From Pelecanus crispus (lineage: Eukaryota; Chordata; Aves; Pelecaniformes; Pelecanidae), in NCBI RefSeq assembly GCF_030463565.1, contig NC_134648.1, forward strand, positions 14,765,306-14,829,305: a stretch of DNA of 64,000 nt, read 5' to 3'. Below the pieces are notes generated by a model. It did no database searches. It was not told the origin of the DNA and worked only from the letters and a program-made list of their open reading frames with translations. Each line of letters begins with the position of its first letter. The stretch's first letter is position 1. The position numbers and the translations under genes are program-made. Shown here piece after piece: positions 49,575-63,376 of this stretch.

Positions 49575-49715
49575 TCATAGAATCATAGAATGCTTTGGGT
49601 TGGAAGGGACCTTGAGAGATCATCGAGCCCAACCCCCCTGCAGTAAGCAGGGATTGAACCTGTGAACTTGGCGTTATTAGCACCATGCTCTAACCAACTG
49701 AGCTAGCCCGGCTGG
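49575..49715 (-). mobile_element. tRNA-Ile-derived SINE with CR1 tail (TguSINE1-like)
   Basis: On the minus strand a tRNA-like head is followed directly by a CR1 3' tail. The head has an A box (TAGCTCAGTTGG, plus 49694-49705), an anticodon arm GTGCTAATAACGCC with an AAT (Ile) anticodon at 49676-49678, and a B box GGTTCAATCCC (plus 49650-49660). The tail reads GGGTTGG...GATGATCTC...AAGGTCCCTTCCAACCC and ends in two ATTCTATG copies (49575-49591). The 3' half of the acceptor stem is lost, so it is not a tRNA gene. This head-plus-tail order matches the TguSINE1 family described from zebra finch and other perching birds, moved by CR1 machinery. It sits in RRAS2 intron 1, sense to the gene. Confidence 0.9.
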
Positions 49716-50863
49716 TCAAAATACATAATCCCAAGACATACCCTAGGCTGTAAGTGCTACTTGACAAAGTATTTCTTTTGGCAGTTTCTCCTTTGACTAC
49801 CACTAACATCATCATCTCTTTTCTAGCTTTGTCCTCATTTCCTCTTCACCAGTAACATTTGTCTGCTTCTGTCACACTCGATGGATGTAAAGTCCAATTC
49901 AGGATCTGTAGCGGCATGTCTTCACACCATGGGCATAGAACAAATAACAGTATCAGCTACAGCCCTATCACGTACCACATTGATTAGATCAGAGATACTT
50001 AACTCAGAAAAAGACAGAAACCTGACCAAGTTTAAATCTTTTTAATACCTTTTTTAATACCATCTTTTAAATACCTTTCTTCATTTAAAGTAGTATTTCT
50101 GACATTTGTTCCAAGTCATAGACAAAGTCAGTGCCAGAGTTTAAGACAAGAACTACAGTGCCCTGGCCAGTTAGTAGGACCATAAGCAAACACCGTTCTG
50201 TTTCAGGTACTTGGCAACATGGTAATTTTTGGTCTGAGAAAGCTTTTAAGATCTAAGTGTCTGAGTGCTTAAACCGGTTTGTAACCTTCACTGCTTTGCC
50301 ACCCATGGAAATCTTACAGCCTCCGGCCTTCAGCTCTTCTACCTAAGAGTGACACAGCAGCCATGCCTGTACTAACACGACCAGCGTCACATTGTGCCCT
50401 CCTCCAGGCTGCAGAGGAAGTTAAGAGACTGTTCCAAGGAGCTTTGACCTACATTTGCTTCCCTGTCCCTAGAGGGGCACAAACAGGTTCAATGTCACCA
50501 TAGACATGTTCCTAGAGGACAGGTGGCAGTAACCTGCCACCTCACTCGAGCACTACACTGGCCCAGATCCACAACTAACCTGCCCAGCAGAACTATTAAT
50601 TAAGCAAAGCAGCTGCTATGGCCTCAGCACCTGAAGAGATTAGTTGAAGAACCTCCTTTCACACAACAAAGGAGGCTACTCAAGTAATTTCTTTAGAAAT
50701 ATTGGAGTTGGCTGGCTAGGAAACAAGGAAAACAGGCAGGAAAAAACCTGAACTGACTTCTGGAAGCAAACGTAAAACTCAGACAGCATTCCAGAATAAA
50801 GGAACAGACACAGCAAAACATACATTTAGTATTTTGCAGAGCCCCATGTACTTGGGTCACAGC

Positions 50864-50880
50864 AAAAAAAAAAAAAAAAA
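50864..50880. repeat. (A)17 with A/C-rich extension
   Basis: Seventeen A followed by CCAAAAAACAAACAAAAAAG. No SINE body is recognisable next to it. Confidence 0.9.
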
Positions 50881-53036
50881 CCAAAAAACAAACAAAAAAG
50901 CACACCACTGATGAGAAAGCCTTTGACAAGCTTGTTAAATACTTAGTATGTACCTCCCCAAGAGCAGGTGGTTCACTAGGACTTGATGTTTCCACACAAA
51001 TTGGTTGGTGTCTGAGGAGCAGGAGATCAGCGCTGCTGGGGTCGCCAACAGGGAGTGCCACCGCTGGAAGGGGCTCAGGCACCGCACAAAACAGTACCAG
51101 AAAGACTGCAGGAGCCACCCACTGCAACCCAGCACCATTTTAAACAGAAGTGTTTGAGACAGCATCGAGCATGCTTTGCTGGCATAAACAGTGCCACTTT
51201 GTAGAAGGGCGGGAAGTTATCTTGGTGTTGAACATCAGGGAGAGTCAGGGACCAAACATCTAGAATTATGCTGATAAAGACCACACTGCAGAGATAACAA
51301 ATAAAACACTGGATCATACTACAGAAGGCCAGGTGTATCCTCCTCCCATCATCCCATATTCATACAAATCTTTAAGAGTTACTTTCTTTTAAATATATAA
51401 ACAGTGAGAGCACCTGTTCCTTTCTTCAAAAAATATCAATTAAAAGATAGTCAGTGCTTGTAAGCAATGATGCTTCCCTCAATTTACACTACTTCCCACT
51501 GTTCTAATGTATACTGCCAGCGTGGTTATGGCTATCCAGGGAAACAAATGTCATTTGTAACTATAATTACTGCAATTATCCAGTGATGTGAAACACTTGA
51601 TAATTTCATGAACAGTGAAAACCGAGACACAAAGAGGATTAAACTGAAGAAAGTTATAGTGAAAGAAAGATGCTGTGAGCCATATGCAAGTTAAACCCTT
51701 TAGAAATTCATACACAAGTTGAAAAGTTCTTTTATTTGTTCCTGAAGAACTAGCATTACATATACATGTAATACTGGTATCTACGATTAAGTACATGCTT
51801 ACTCAAATCTTAATGGTTCCGCTAAAGAAGAAAATCAAAACAGAGAATGCAAAGTTCTTGAATAACCCATGGTGGCCTCAGAGTGCATCCATTAGATTAT
51901 CCCCAACGCATAATTCAAAGACAGAAGAGATACAAATCTTAAATTCTGAATAAGATATGGTAGGTTACAAAAACAAACATCTGACTTTAAGTAAGTCTTC
52001 CCCTTAACTTTTTTATGCAATGCAAGGATTGTCAAGAGCTTGTGCTTGGTCTGGAAACACTAAACAAAGCATGAGCTAGTCCTATTACGTGGCCACATAT
52101 TCTCTCTCCCCCTCTTTCCGCTCCCTGCCCTTCCACATAGTGATCACTGAACGAGCACATCAGAAAAAGAAAACTATTAGGAAATCTGTGTTCAGTGCAT
52201 GGGCACATTTATTGCACATAGCCAAATATAACACAGCTTTTTTCTTTATGGGCGCTGCTGTGGTCACTTCCCAAAGTAGCTAAAAACAAAACTAACTTTG
52301 CTTCCCTCACAGGTGTTGGGAAACATGAGTTAGGATCGAAGAGTGAGGGGAGAAAGGGTACAGAGGGTAAAGTATCCTCAATCTGAAGACTATAATACTG
52401 AATTCTGTCTATGCACCTTTAATTTTCGTATTTCCTAAATGAACACTTGAACTTTGTATCCATAAACACACTCATTTCCAATGATATTTCTCTAGATAGC
52501 CATACACTAGGGAATTCCACATATTTCATCCACAGTTCAGCAGGACTGACTCGCATTAGGGATTTAAGAGCCATGTCGGTTCTGAGGCATCAACTTCTTG
52601 AGGAGGTCACACAGTGGACTAAGACTCAGGAAGATGAAAGACTGAAATCAAACTGACTTTTGTGCTCTGAAAGAGAACATCCATCAGCTCTTTAGACCCT
52701 TCAACACTCCTAAAAAAGTGCCTGTTCGTTTTTGGCCTTCCCCTAATTGCTACTTAAAGCAAGCTTACCTTCTCCAACTCTGCCTGGGCTGTAGCAGCAC
52801 AGGATCTCCCTTCTTTTCTCCCTCAAACCTGGCACCCAATGTGCGACTTGCAAAACAGCTCAAGCTTACAGGTACAAATCTGAAGTTTTTAAGGGCTAAA
52901 CAGGTAACTACAAGATTCTGTGAAAAAAACTAAGAATCCACCCAGAGACAGCCGATTTGCTGGGGGAAAAGAAAGTGTCTTTGAAACATGACTAAGGCAG
53001 CCTCTTACTGCATGTTCAAATCATAGAGGTTTAAAG

Positions 53037-53092
53037 AATCATAGAATTGTTTAGGTTGGAAAAGACCTTTAAGATCATCCAGTCCAACCATA
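53037..53092 (-). mobile_element. CR1 LINE 3'-terminal fragment
   Basis: About 55 bp of CR1 3' end, antisense on plus: ATCATAGAATTG, then TTTAGGTTGGAAAAGACC and TTTAAGATCATCCAGTCCAA, ending where the flanking sequence takes over at TAAACTATTA. It is the same subfamily as the copies at 25694 and 47235, but severely 5'-truncated. Confidence 0.85.
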
Positions 53093-56000
53093 AACTATTA
53101 CAGCTACTTTATTGTAAAAAATTACATGCCTTTTTGCTAACATCCTGCCAAACTTAAACATACTGTTAGGGTAACTCTTGTAAAGTGTTAATGCAGCCTC
53201 AACACTTGAATTATGGACAGAGTGGGTACTGGTTACATGCATATAACAAGAATACCGATAACAGTGGGGGTTTTAATATATATTTTGAAATGCATGTGAA
53301 CATCTTTTTAAATACTATCGTCCTTAAAACCAGCAGATTGATACTTTTTTTTCTTAAACCAGCTTTCCCATTTTAAACTCAAACTGAATCTGCACTGCAC
53401 TTACATCTTCTTTCAGTTACTAGCTTACAGCTCTCCACAGTGTACATCAACTCAGTATTAGCAGCTCACCAACCTGTGAACGTTTCCCTCTGATTTGTAA
53501 TTCTCAAATTTCTCAAAACCAAACCACACCAAACACCAAGTACACTCACACAGAGACCTGTTGTAGGCAATACATGCATTAAACTTTGGCCTCTTGATTA
53601 CTTCCTGGTGATGCAGTTTTCATTACTCAAGATCAGAGAACGTACACTTTCACTGTCTGTTAAGACTTCTTTGTGATGTCTTAAATTAATGCCTTTTAAT
53701 GCCAGTAAGCACCTACAAAGTTCTTTGAAGGCAGCTATGCAATTCCTCAAGTTGAGACATGCCTGACTATAGAATGTACTCTATACTGCAAGCGTAGACG
53801 AGTCTTGATTTAATTTCATTTTATTTTTGCTTCACAGCAAATGTGTGCAAGAACTATGAACACACCAAGTACTTCATCTTCCTGATCTTGGCCACTTGCA
53901 GTTCAGGGAATGTTTAAAATATTAGCTACAGACTATCTTTTCATCTTTAAAATTTTATCAGGTTCTGACAGTTTTCGATATAGCAGCTCACACAAGCTCT
54001 TCAGGACTAACTCAGTGTTTACCCCAAGAAGCCCATGATATCTTTTAAAAAGTCATATCTGATTTTAGGCTATGCGTATAACCAGATAGTAGGGAATATA
54101 GCTATAAGTGAAAAGAAAGTAAGGTTACTCAAAAAATCCCCTGGTGGGGCAGAAGTTACCGGAATACCTTTGCTCATACACATGAAATCATTAGAACACC
54201 TCAAGATATATGGTGTAGTGTATGGGCTTTTGATTTACAAATGTAAGTACAGCAACACGGTAAGACTTGCAATAAACTAAAACAGCTCTTCAGTAACTTA
54301 AAACCTAACTAAAACACAGTCAGCAACAGACTCCAGGTTAGAGGCTATGAGGAGACCCATCTTTAAGGGCATTTACAGTCTATTAAGAGAGAAGCCACTT
54401 CACAACTCCTTGAGGAATGTACTGGAAGAATTGAAAAGCAGATTGGAGAAGTTAATTCCATGGAAAAAAACAACCTCTTGAGGAGAGTGCAGGTATTCAC
54501 ATCAAATCAGAATCTTTAAAATAGGTTCATATTGCAAACAAATTGCTTGTTAATTGGACTTTTCAGATTACCTAGCCTAGGTTATGGACATTTGGACCCA
54601 TACAATTACATTAATGCGGTAAGAAGATTTTCTAGCCCAAACAAGCCAGTAAAACAAAGCCTTACTTCAACAACTCTAGTGCGTTTTAGTAATGTTAACT
54701 CCTACTTCATGTTTTAAGTACCTGAAAACTGAGTCCTGGGACTCCGCAGCAAGCTAAGGTCAAAAATTTCTGAAGTTAATACCTTTCTTATTCTGAAAGC
54801 AGTAAGTACAGATCTTTTTTAGCAGCAAAAGCCTTTTCCTACTGTTATGTTTCAGTTCTCTACAATGCCAGGCACTATTGTCAGTTGTGCAGGTTTGTAA
54901 TAGCTGGGAAGCAGATGTAGACTTGGACCACAGTTCACCAGAAAGATCCAGGTAGGAAGCCTGAGGAAGGTAAGTTCTCCACACTCTTCCTCTTAAAACA
55001 TTTGTTTAAGATGAAGATACAGCCAGGTTAACTAGTCCATTAAACACAGAGCCTACAGTTTTCTAGAATGATTCAAGTTAGGCTAAATATTTGTAGGATA
55101 GTATTTCACAATACAATTGAACTACATTCACAACTTCCTGCCAGTGAAGAGGGAGGTTCTGTCATCCCCACTCCAGACCTTGTCTGCAGCACAAGCAGAA
55201 GACCAGACAGTTGAAAGTGCTAACTGAAAATCTTTTAAAATCCCCCAAATACTAGTCAACTGCAACCATCTTTAAGTGTCCAGACACTTCAGGAAAGCTC
55301 ACAGCATATCGCTAAAAGATGCCTTTTCCCCCAACTCATATATGTATTTTATATAATGTGTTTGGTTTTTTTTTTACTATGAAGTGCCAAACAGGGACTG
55401 AACCAAAAGAATGAAAGCTTCTAGAATTTTTCATCATACCACTTGTTCTGTTAGAAAAGACAGACACAGAAGCATTAGCACATATGTAATTAAAAGTTAA
55501 GATGACTCTTTCAGAGCCAGTAACACACTTCATTTATACTATGAGATCACAGTAGTCACAGATAGCAATACACTAGTTCCTGTCCTGTAATTTTTTTCTA
55601 TTACCACAGTTAATACCATGGAATTTCTGAACACCAGCCTGGACAATATCCAACATGAAAACATTCCACTTCATTAGCAAAGTCTAGAGTACTTTATTTT
55701 TCAAAGATTTATTGACTGATCATTAGAAGCTAATTATTTAGGGAAAAGCTATAAAATAGCACTTACATCTAGTAAGAACTATTGTGTTAGAAGATAAGCA
55801 CAGTTCTAATAGCTTTACTTGTCCAAATTAGGTATTTATCCAACTCCAACCTTTTGGCCTGAGACTAGACTGTCTAGACACATTTTGCAGACTACAGACA
55901 ATTACTATAATCTTTAAGTTTTTAAAGTGCCATAACCAGAAGTGCAAAGAATGCTCAAATGGCAGCTGTGTTATTTAGCTATCTATTTTTATTAGCAATG

Positions 56001-59000
56001 CTAATTATTACTAGCCTTCCCCCAAAATCCTCGTCCAGCTAAGTACACAAACCAGTTATCTTTGAGTCATGAATATTTTAAGTGATGATGAAAGAACTGG
56101 TTGCCTACCTATGAAATAATGGCAAAATCAATTAAAATTAAAACATAGTAGGCAACTTCCCCTTAGAAAAGGGTATCTGAACAGCTTGCAGGTGTCAAGC
56201 TATTAAAAAGTTCATGCTAAAAATGCTACAATGGTGGTAACGCGCTAAATACACACTTTTAACATGGCAGGTTCTTCAGCTTTCCTTGCACCATAACAGA
56301 CCCGGCCTGAAAGCCATACCAAACCAGGGTGATAACTCAACGTGTGCGAGCCCCACGCTGCAGTCCCACCAGCTGCGGCAGCTCAGCAGTTGGGAGCCAT
56401 GCCCCAACACCAGGTATTTTTGCACATCCGTATCAGTCACCACACTATTCTAAGCTGAAAATGTGCTTTCCGCCTCCCGAAACCATTTCTCAGAAGTCTG
56501 TGGCTAAGCAGTAAGACCTCAGATAGGGGGAGAATTTGCACTGGTCAACAAGTGTTCTTTCCACATGACCTGTATTTTCAGATTCAGCAGCTCCCGGCAG
56601 GGCCAGCACACAGGCTCCCACAGGGACCAGGAAGGAGAACAGAGCACCTACGTGTCAGTCGCTCCTGAGTCCAGCAATAAGCTCCATAGCCTTAATGTCC
56701 CCTCTGCGAAGAGAAGTTTTTCAAGAGATTGACATTTCTGTGTCAGATTTTTAACCCAGACACATTGAAAAGAAGTACTCATAACCTTAGTTTGGGATTT
56801 AGAGCCAAACAACAAAGAGCTTAAGAGTGTTTTTTGCCTTGTCTCTAACCTAAGGTGTCAGGTTAACCTGCCTAATTGTGAGAGTGAAAAGAAGGGAAGG
56901 GGATCTCCTCCTAGGCAGAACAGGCTGTGTAAACCTTTTCACACTAGGGACAGCATGTTCAGATCTTCCTGGCACACAAGCAGTCCCTTTGTTTTGTTCA
57001 ACTGCTTGGGCACAGCATTCAACAGATTCAATTCTGACGGAGAGGAAGAAAAAAAGAAAGACTGGACTTGGTCATTGTCAACCCAACTTAGCAGAGCAAT
57101 GTGATAAATTACTCCACCCTTGAAGCAAGGACAGAGAAATCCTACCCCATCTCAGAAGAGAGACACCTGACACAGACTTCAGTGATGCAGGCTGACCTGA
57201 AATCACGATGAGACATGATGCCTGTCGAAAAGCACAAGTATTTTAAACAGAGGCTAGTCTCACAGATGTAGGCACTACTGCTTCAGAAGTAGTGGTTCAA
57301 ATTAATACCAATGTTTTTGAAAACTCCAGGTTTCTATAAGAACAGAAGATTAGAAATCCAATATACGGTGCTCAAGGAACCTGCAGCGTGGACTTATGTA
57401 ATTGCAACAAAGCTTCAGCTGGACAAAACACTTTGGAAAACACTCAGTATTACTTTTTTCATCACAGATACCAGCAGAGTACAAAGCTTCTCTTTCCAGC
57501 CTAATCAGTGCTTGCAGAGAAGTTAAATCCTAATGTCCTTGGAGAATGCCTTCATAGTCTCCATTACTACCACCAGCAGCAGATTTCAAGATCAAAGGTT
57601 ATTACTCCTTCGCATCTGACGACAGTGTAATTCAGACCGTTTTTCTCATCAAGTGCTAAGATGCAGTACAGTGCATAAGGACTGTTTACAATAGGAAATG
57701 CAGCATTTCATTTCTGACCTTTCAGAAGCGAAGCCGTGTGTATTGGAACTTTCAGATTAGAGACAGTTAGCTTAAGTTCCTAGAAGAAATACAAGAGGTA
57801 ACAGAAAAAAAAAAATTATCCTAAATATAAGAAAAAACAACAAGCAAAAAACCCCAAACCACCAGACTCATGATTGGAAAGGCTTAGAAGTTACTGTTCC
57901 ATGTTTTGTGTCAGTGTCCCACAAGTCAACCCAAGCATACTGTCCTGCAGTAGCTTCAGCCCCTATGTTTTCTCTTTGAGGTCTGTGCCCATGCCTGTGC
58001 TATACTTATATCCATACCTCAGTGGCACAAAGTTGCTCAGAATCAGTGAATTTACTTTTAAACCAGTGAATTTGCAGACTAACACCTGAACCTAACATTT
58101 TCTGTGCACCTCACTGCCAACCCATGCTTGCTTATGCTTAGCTCAAGAGTATCAGACTAGGCAGTCCCTATTTTACCCGTATTATTTTTATGGCGTGCAC
58201 GAAGTTGCATCAACATCAGAATCACACAACAAGCAAGGGTGAGATGTTTTCCTGGCAGAGCATGCACGGATGGCCCTCCCTTTCGTTCCACAAAGCAAGT
58301 GGCTGCACACAGACACATCCCAGCAGTGTGGTGGTCACGAAGATGAATAATTCACAACAGGAATGTTTACTAGGGAGGTTGAAAGAAGCAAGTTCTTGAG
58401 TGGCATTATCCTCCCAATTAAGGAAGACTTTAAAAGCACAACGTGACTGATACTGTTGCAACTTACATATGGGGAAATGTGTATAGACTCAAATTCCAGA
58501 GAACCAGAAACTATCGAATGGTTTTACGGTTGCTAATCCTGACATGTGAGCAAGTTTTCATAGCACAGAACTGGTTACAAGCACTGCCTTGCTAAAATTA
58601 GCTTGGTAGCTGATCTACAGGGAAAAGGAAGAGATCCTAAAGCCCCAGTAAGCACAACTCAAATGCTCTTACGCAGTACCAGAATTTTCAGCCTCAGCAA
58701 CTTTAAAAATCTAAAGTCAAAAGAGTGCGTGTCAAATGGAAACATGCTTATGTTCTCAAGTTTTATTAAAAATTTGCTTTTGCCTTCCGTATTCTGTCTA
58801 CATATTTAAGCAAGCATCAATTTCCACCTAAAAAAAGCATATTTACCAGCAAAACATTTGCTTATACTAAAACCAACCACAGTGTTTCTTCCCCTTCGTC
58901 TCTGCACCTGCGGGTGTAGTAGCACTCTTAGTCAGCATCACCCCAAATCACAGGGCAGAGAAACACATAGTAAACTCAGAGGGAGCTTATTTTTTGCTTG

Positions 59001-62000
59001 GAATTATCATAGACACCGCATGGAATAGAAGATAGAGATAACCAACATTACTTAACATCTATGGCATTAACAACGTCAGATTAATATTTCACTTGACCTT
59101 TGAGCTAGAGGACCTAAGCAGCAGGTGTTAATCCTGTCTTTTATACTTTTAGAGAATTTATTATCTGAATAGCAAGGCCTGTTTTACCTCAGTGAGAATA
59201 TAATTACCTCCAAACCAAGTGCTGTTATAACTAAAGCAAAGAAACAAACGAAACACACACATCTGTAAGACACCACCCTCATTCAATTAACAAAACCCAG
59301 CAACACAATATGCTAAAGACAAGTGTTAGCAGCCTTGTTCTCACGTTAAGATCTGCTTCACACTACACGATGCCACAAACTACAGTTTTATGCACAAATA
59401 CCTACTTTCACATCACGAAAAGCCACATCTATTGCAAACCACATCAAGAAATTGCAAGCAAACATTCAGCTGAGGTGCTACATAATCAAACACCACATGC
59501 AGTCAACAAATGTTTTTACAGTATAGCCATTTATGGTAGCAGTAAAGAAGGCAAATGAAAGACTGGAGCAGTTTTATACCAAGCAGCATCACTTCCCATG
59601 GTGGAGCTGATTCTAAGTAACAGATAAAAAACATGATTTGCATTAAACACTACATCCACAGATGATCCCTTGTTGTTTAGAAAATTCAGTTTGAGCCAGA
59701 AGCTAGAGTCACATAGACCTCAGGATCATTGGAAAGAGAGGTCTAGTATTTTCTTCTCTAACATCCTGTCTAGCAGCACGTTAGAGCAGGTTCCAGAACG
59801 ATTCTCTACCCACAGTTTGTGAGTGAGGTTCCTTTCTCCAAGGGGAAGGAGAGCTTAAAGATCAAATTAAGAGCAAACGCTATAGACTGTGTCATTCAGA
59901 AGCGCACAAACTGCTGAAAGGAAACAGTGCTTTATTTCTTTGAAGAGCTGGGTGCTCAGGCAAAACCTGAGCTCTCCAGTGAAGAGCTTTTCTCCTGAAG
60001 CTATGGGTGTTGCAGTTTGTTGCTTGAAGCACAAGTGCTTCAAATATTAACCTAGCCACATATGCTGTGATAGCATAGCACCGAGGCGGAAATTCTCCAC
60101 TCTTGGTTCTGTCATCTAAAGCTTGCAAACACAGCTTTGCTTAAGTAATTGGCCAGCAAATTAATAGTGCAAACAGGCCTTTAACATCAAAATTATCTTC
60201 CCCCAGTATAGCAGCAAACTCTCTGGAGACTATTAAATGAATCTACAGAACTTAAGACCATCTAGAGAACACAACCCCCCATCAGATCTAGAAATGCTCA
60301 TCCTCCTTTTTGCATTCTTCCCTTGCTCTTTACCTAACCCTCATATTAAAAACCTCAGGGGAACCATCTGTGCTGCAGACACAAACCTTTCAAAGAGGGT
60401 ACTTCTAGTATTGTCTTTGCTGGTGTCCCAAAGCTTAGCAGACTCCCCCACCCAAAGGCCTTTCTTTTCTCTTGACAGTAGCTTATTCTTTCACATGCTT
60501 CGCTTTAGGGAAATGCCCCGTTCCCAGCTAGAAGAGGGCAGAAGCACTGCCAGTTACCCACAACAGATCCCAGCTCAATTCAGTTAAGCAAAATATTTTT
60601 CTCCTCATCCTTTTGCAACACTGTAACTTTCTATGCTTATTTAAACACATTTGAGCCCAGTTTTCTGTTGGCATTTCTTATTAAGAGGACCACAGCTAAA
60701 TCTTCAGAACCACCCACATATGTGGACACAAAACTTCAAGGACAGCCCTTTACCAAATTTCACTTCAATAGATTCAATTATTCTCTCCCTCTCCCGCTAC
60801 TCCTGTTCTGAATAAAACACAATCTTGTATTTTAGCAGCCTTCCAAGTTTTAAAGGAAAATAAGGTATGCACACCACTAAAAATTTAAAGCATTTGTGAT
60901 TCTCCTACACCATACTCATGTCGACCAGTTCATCATCCCATCCTCACGACTGGCAGGCTTTTGGATTTTTAGGCTTGTTAAAGGTGTGAACTTAAAAACT
61001 AAGGGTTCAAATTCAGATACTTCAGTTCAGTAACAACATACAGTCAAGATTTGCTCTGGGGGTTTCCAGCAAGGTGATTTCCCTTCTGTCCCCTGTGTGC
61101 TCTCATTCTTACAAAGAATTTACATAAATTCTCAAATAAACTTGTTTTCTAAACTTATGAGCTGCTGTCAGCCTGCACAGAGCAGCCAGATCACATGATT
61201 TACTTCATTTGCATTAAAGGATACATGCCAACTTCTCTATATAATATTCCTTTACAGACATCAGTTGAGGAGAAAAGCATCGCTATCTGGAAAACACAGG
61301 TGCACATCATATGAATATAGGTCATGAAAAGCATCAGTAAACATTATCTAAACCATGTACAAGTATCAGCAAAGTGGGGAAGGACAAGGGCTGATGAAAA
61401 ATAACTCAATCACGCTAGTAGTATTTCTCCACTTAAGACAAGTTGGTCCCACTACTTGACGCTCGCTCTCTCTGATTTTATGATTACTAACTTGTAACAA
61501 ATCTTCAATGAAGTAAGCTACCTTCTTCAGGACAGATTCTGTAAACAGCCACTGCCACAAAAGCCACTCAGGAATTTGTTCATTACTAAGATGTTTTGCC
61601 TTTAAAAAACATTACCTATACCAATATTCTTAGAGCAGACAGCAAGCTCAGCAAAGAGGGTACTAGCATGAATCCAACAAACAGCACAAAGTATTAGATT
61701 TCTACACAGGCTAGTAGCAACTTACAAGGAAGATCCTTTTTGCTTATTGTCTTAACATGACTAATTAAACTTACACTATCAAATGCCATTATCAGCTACA
61801 CTACACTAATTTACAGTCTTTCAACTTGACAGGTCCCATAGGATTTTCCAGGAGGGAAGCTGTTGCTCCCGAAATGTACCCTTGCCCGTCTTAGCTGCCT
61901 TTCAGACCCCTTCAAAGCAATCCATCCATTCCCACCTCATTTCTGGAGGCTGCAACCCAGGCAGAAGCTGATGTGACAGTGCAGAAGGCACAGCAACGGA

Positions 62001-63307
62001 AGCATTCGCTATCCCACACAAAGCGCAAGAAGAAAGAAGGCAACCGAAGAGTTTCTGCAGCATGAAATAGAGCAATTATAAAATTCTCAGACAAAACAAT
62101 TTAGATTAGTAATTAGAAACAAAACAAATTCAAGTTATCCTCTCTCCAAGCGAGTTCACATTAACAGAAACTGAGCGGCTAATAAATACATTACCTGAGC
62201 CCAATTCATAACATGTACAGAAGTGAGGAACTCATACCAAACTAGCCAAATTCATTGCATGCCACAGCCCTCTAGTACTACAACAGGTTAGCAGCACTTG
62301 AAAAAGTGGCTTTATTGTACACCTAGTGGGGAAGACAGCTTAAAGCACACTGTCTTGAAGGAAAGATCATACTCTATCACCAAAAAGCACTCATTTTCAT
62401 TAAGAAAATCATCTATACAGTAACTTCTAAATTCAAACTGTAACATGCAATATTCTTCCCTGGTCTGACCGGCACACACAATAAAGTAAGACTTTAAATA
62501 AGTAGAGAACATCACTATTTGATTGCTTTCTTGAGCAAAGAACTTATGCAAATGCTTTCTTTAAAGGTACAAAGAGGCAGTAGTACAGTGAATGCCATCT
62601 TAAAATGTGTGAGCAGTGTGCAAAGACCTTCAATTTGTTTACTTTCAGAAGAAGGTTTTAGAATGCACAGGGTTTGATCAGAGGATTTTTTTTTTTTTAA
62701 AGAAAAAAAACTACTGCTATTTCCGCTCCCATATTCTACCGAGTAGTGATCTTGTGGTAAAGGCATTCAGTGAAGAGAAAACAGAGCGTGGAATGCACAG
62801 GCAGCCAGCCTTCTGCACCGAAACCACAGGAAAGCACATTAGTTTCTCTCATTTTTATAGATTAGAAACAGGTTCTTCAACTTCAACATACTTAGAATAA
62901 TGGACTATTCAGTGTTGTTCAGATTTCCAGTAATCACAGGTGAAGTCTCCGGGCATGCAGTACATCAGTAGGACAAGCAGAAACCCTTCAGAAGACCTTA
63001 TCTTCTTGCTGCTTAACTCATACACAGACAAGTGTGAAGGTAGCGTTACCACCATGCAGCTCTGTCAGCTTTTAACATGCAGCGAAGCTAATCTTATTTA
63101 GAAGTGCAGGGTGGATGCTACCAATTAAAGGCAAGTAGTTTCTCTTTTGAGCTTTCTTCCAGCATTAGAAAGTACTTTAATTTAAACTAAGTCTTCTAGA
63201 CTCATTTCCTGTGCATGTGTTAAAGCAACCTTTCATAATGACCAAAACTCACAGCTGATTAGATGGGCCATATGTATTATGAACTTGTTCAACAGAATCA
63301 AGACCGC

Positions 63308-63376
63308 ATGTGTTGGGTTTGGGTTTTTTTGGTGTTGTTTTTTGTTGTTGTTTGTTTTGTTTGGTTGGTTTTTTAA
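63308..63376. repeat. GTTT/GTT-rich low-complexity tract
   Basis: Irregular G(T)n sequence (TGTTGGGTTTGGG, GTTGTTGTTTG, TTTGGTTGG) in RRAS2 intron 1 near the right edge of the window. The transcribed strand carries CAAA/CAA repeats. Confidence 0.9.

Noticed and set aside
49640-49715. A functional tRNA-Ile(AAT) gene on the minus strand
   Set aside because: The A and B boxes and anticodon arm are tRNA-like, but the 3' acceptor half is missing and runs into a CR1 tail, so it is the head of a SINE.
50693-51127. A 144-codon minus-strand ORF with hydrophobic runs
   Set aside because: Its central Phe-rich hydrophobic segment is a translated A17 homopolymer read from the minus strand; the rest is intronic RRAS2 sequence without family features.
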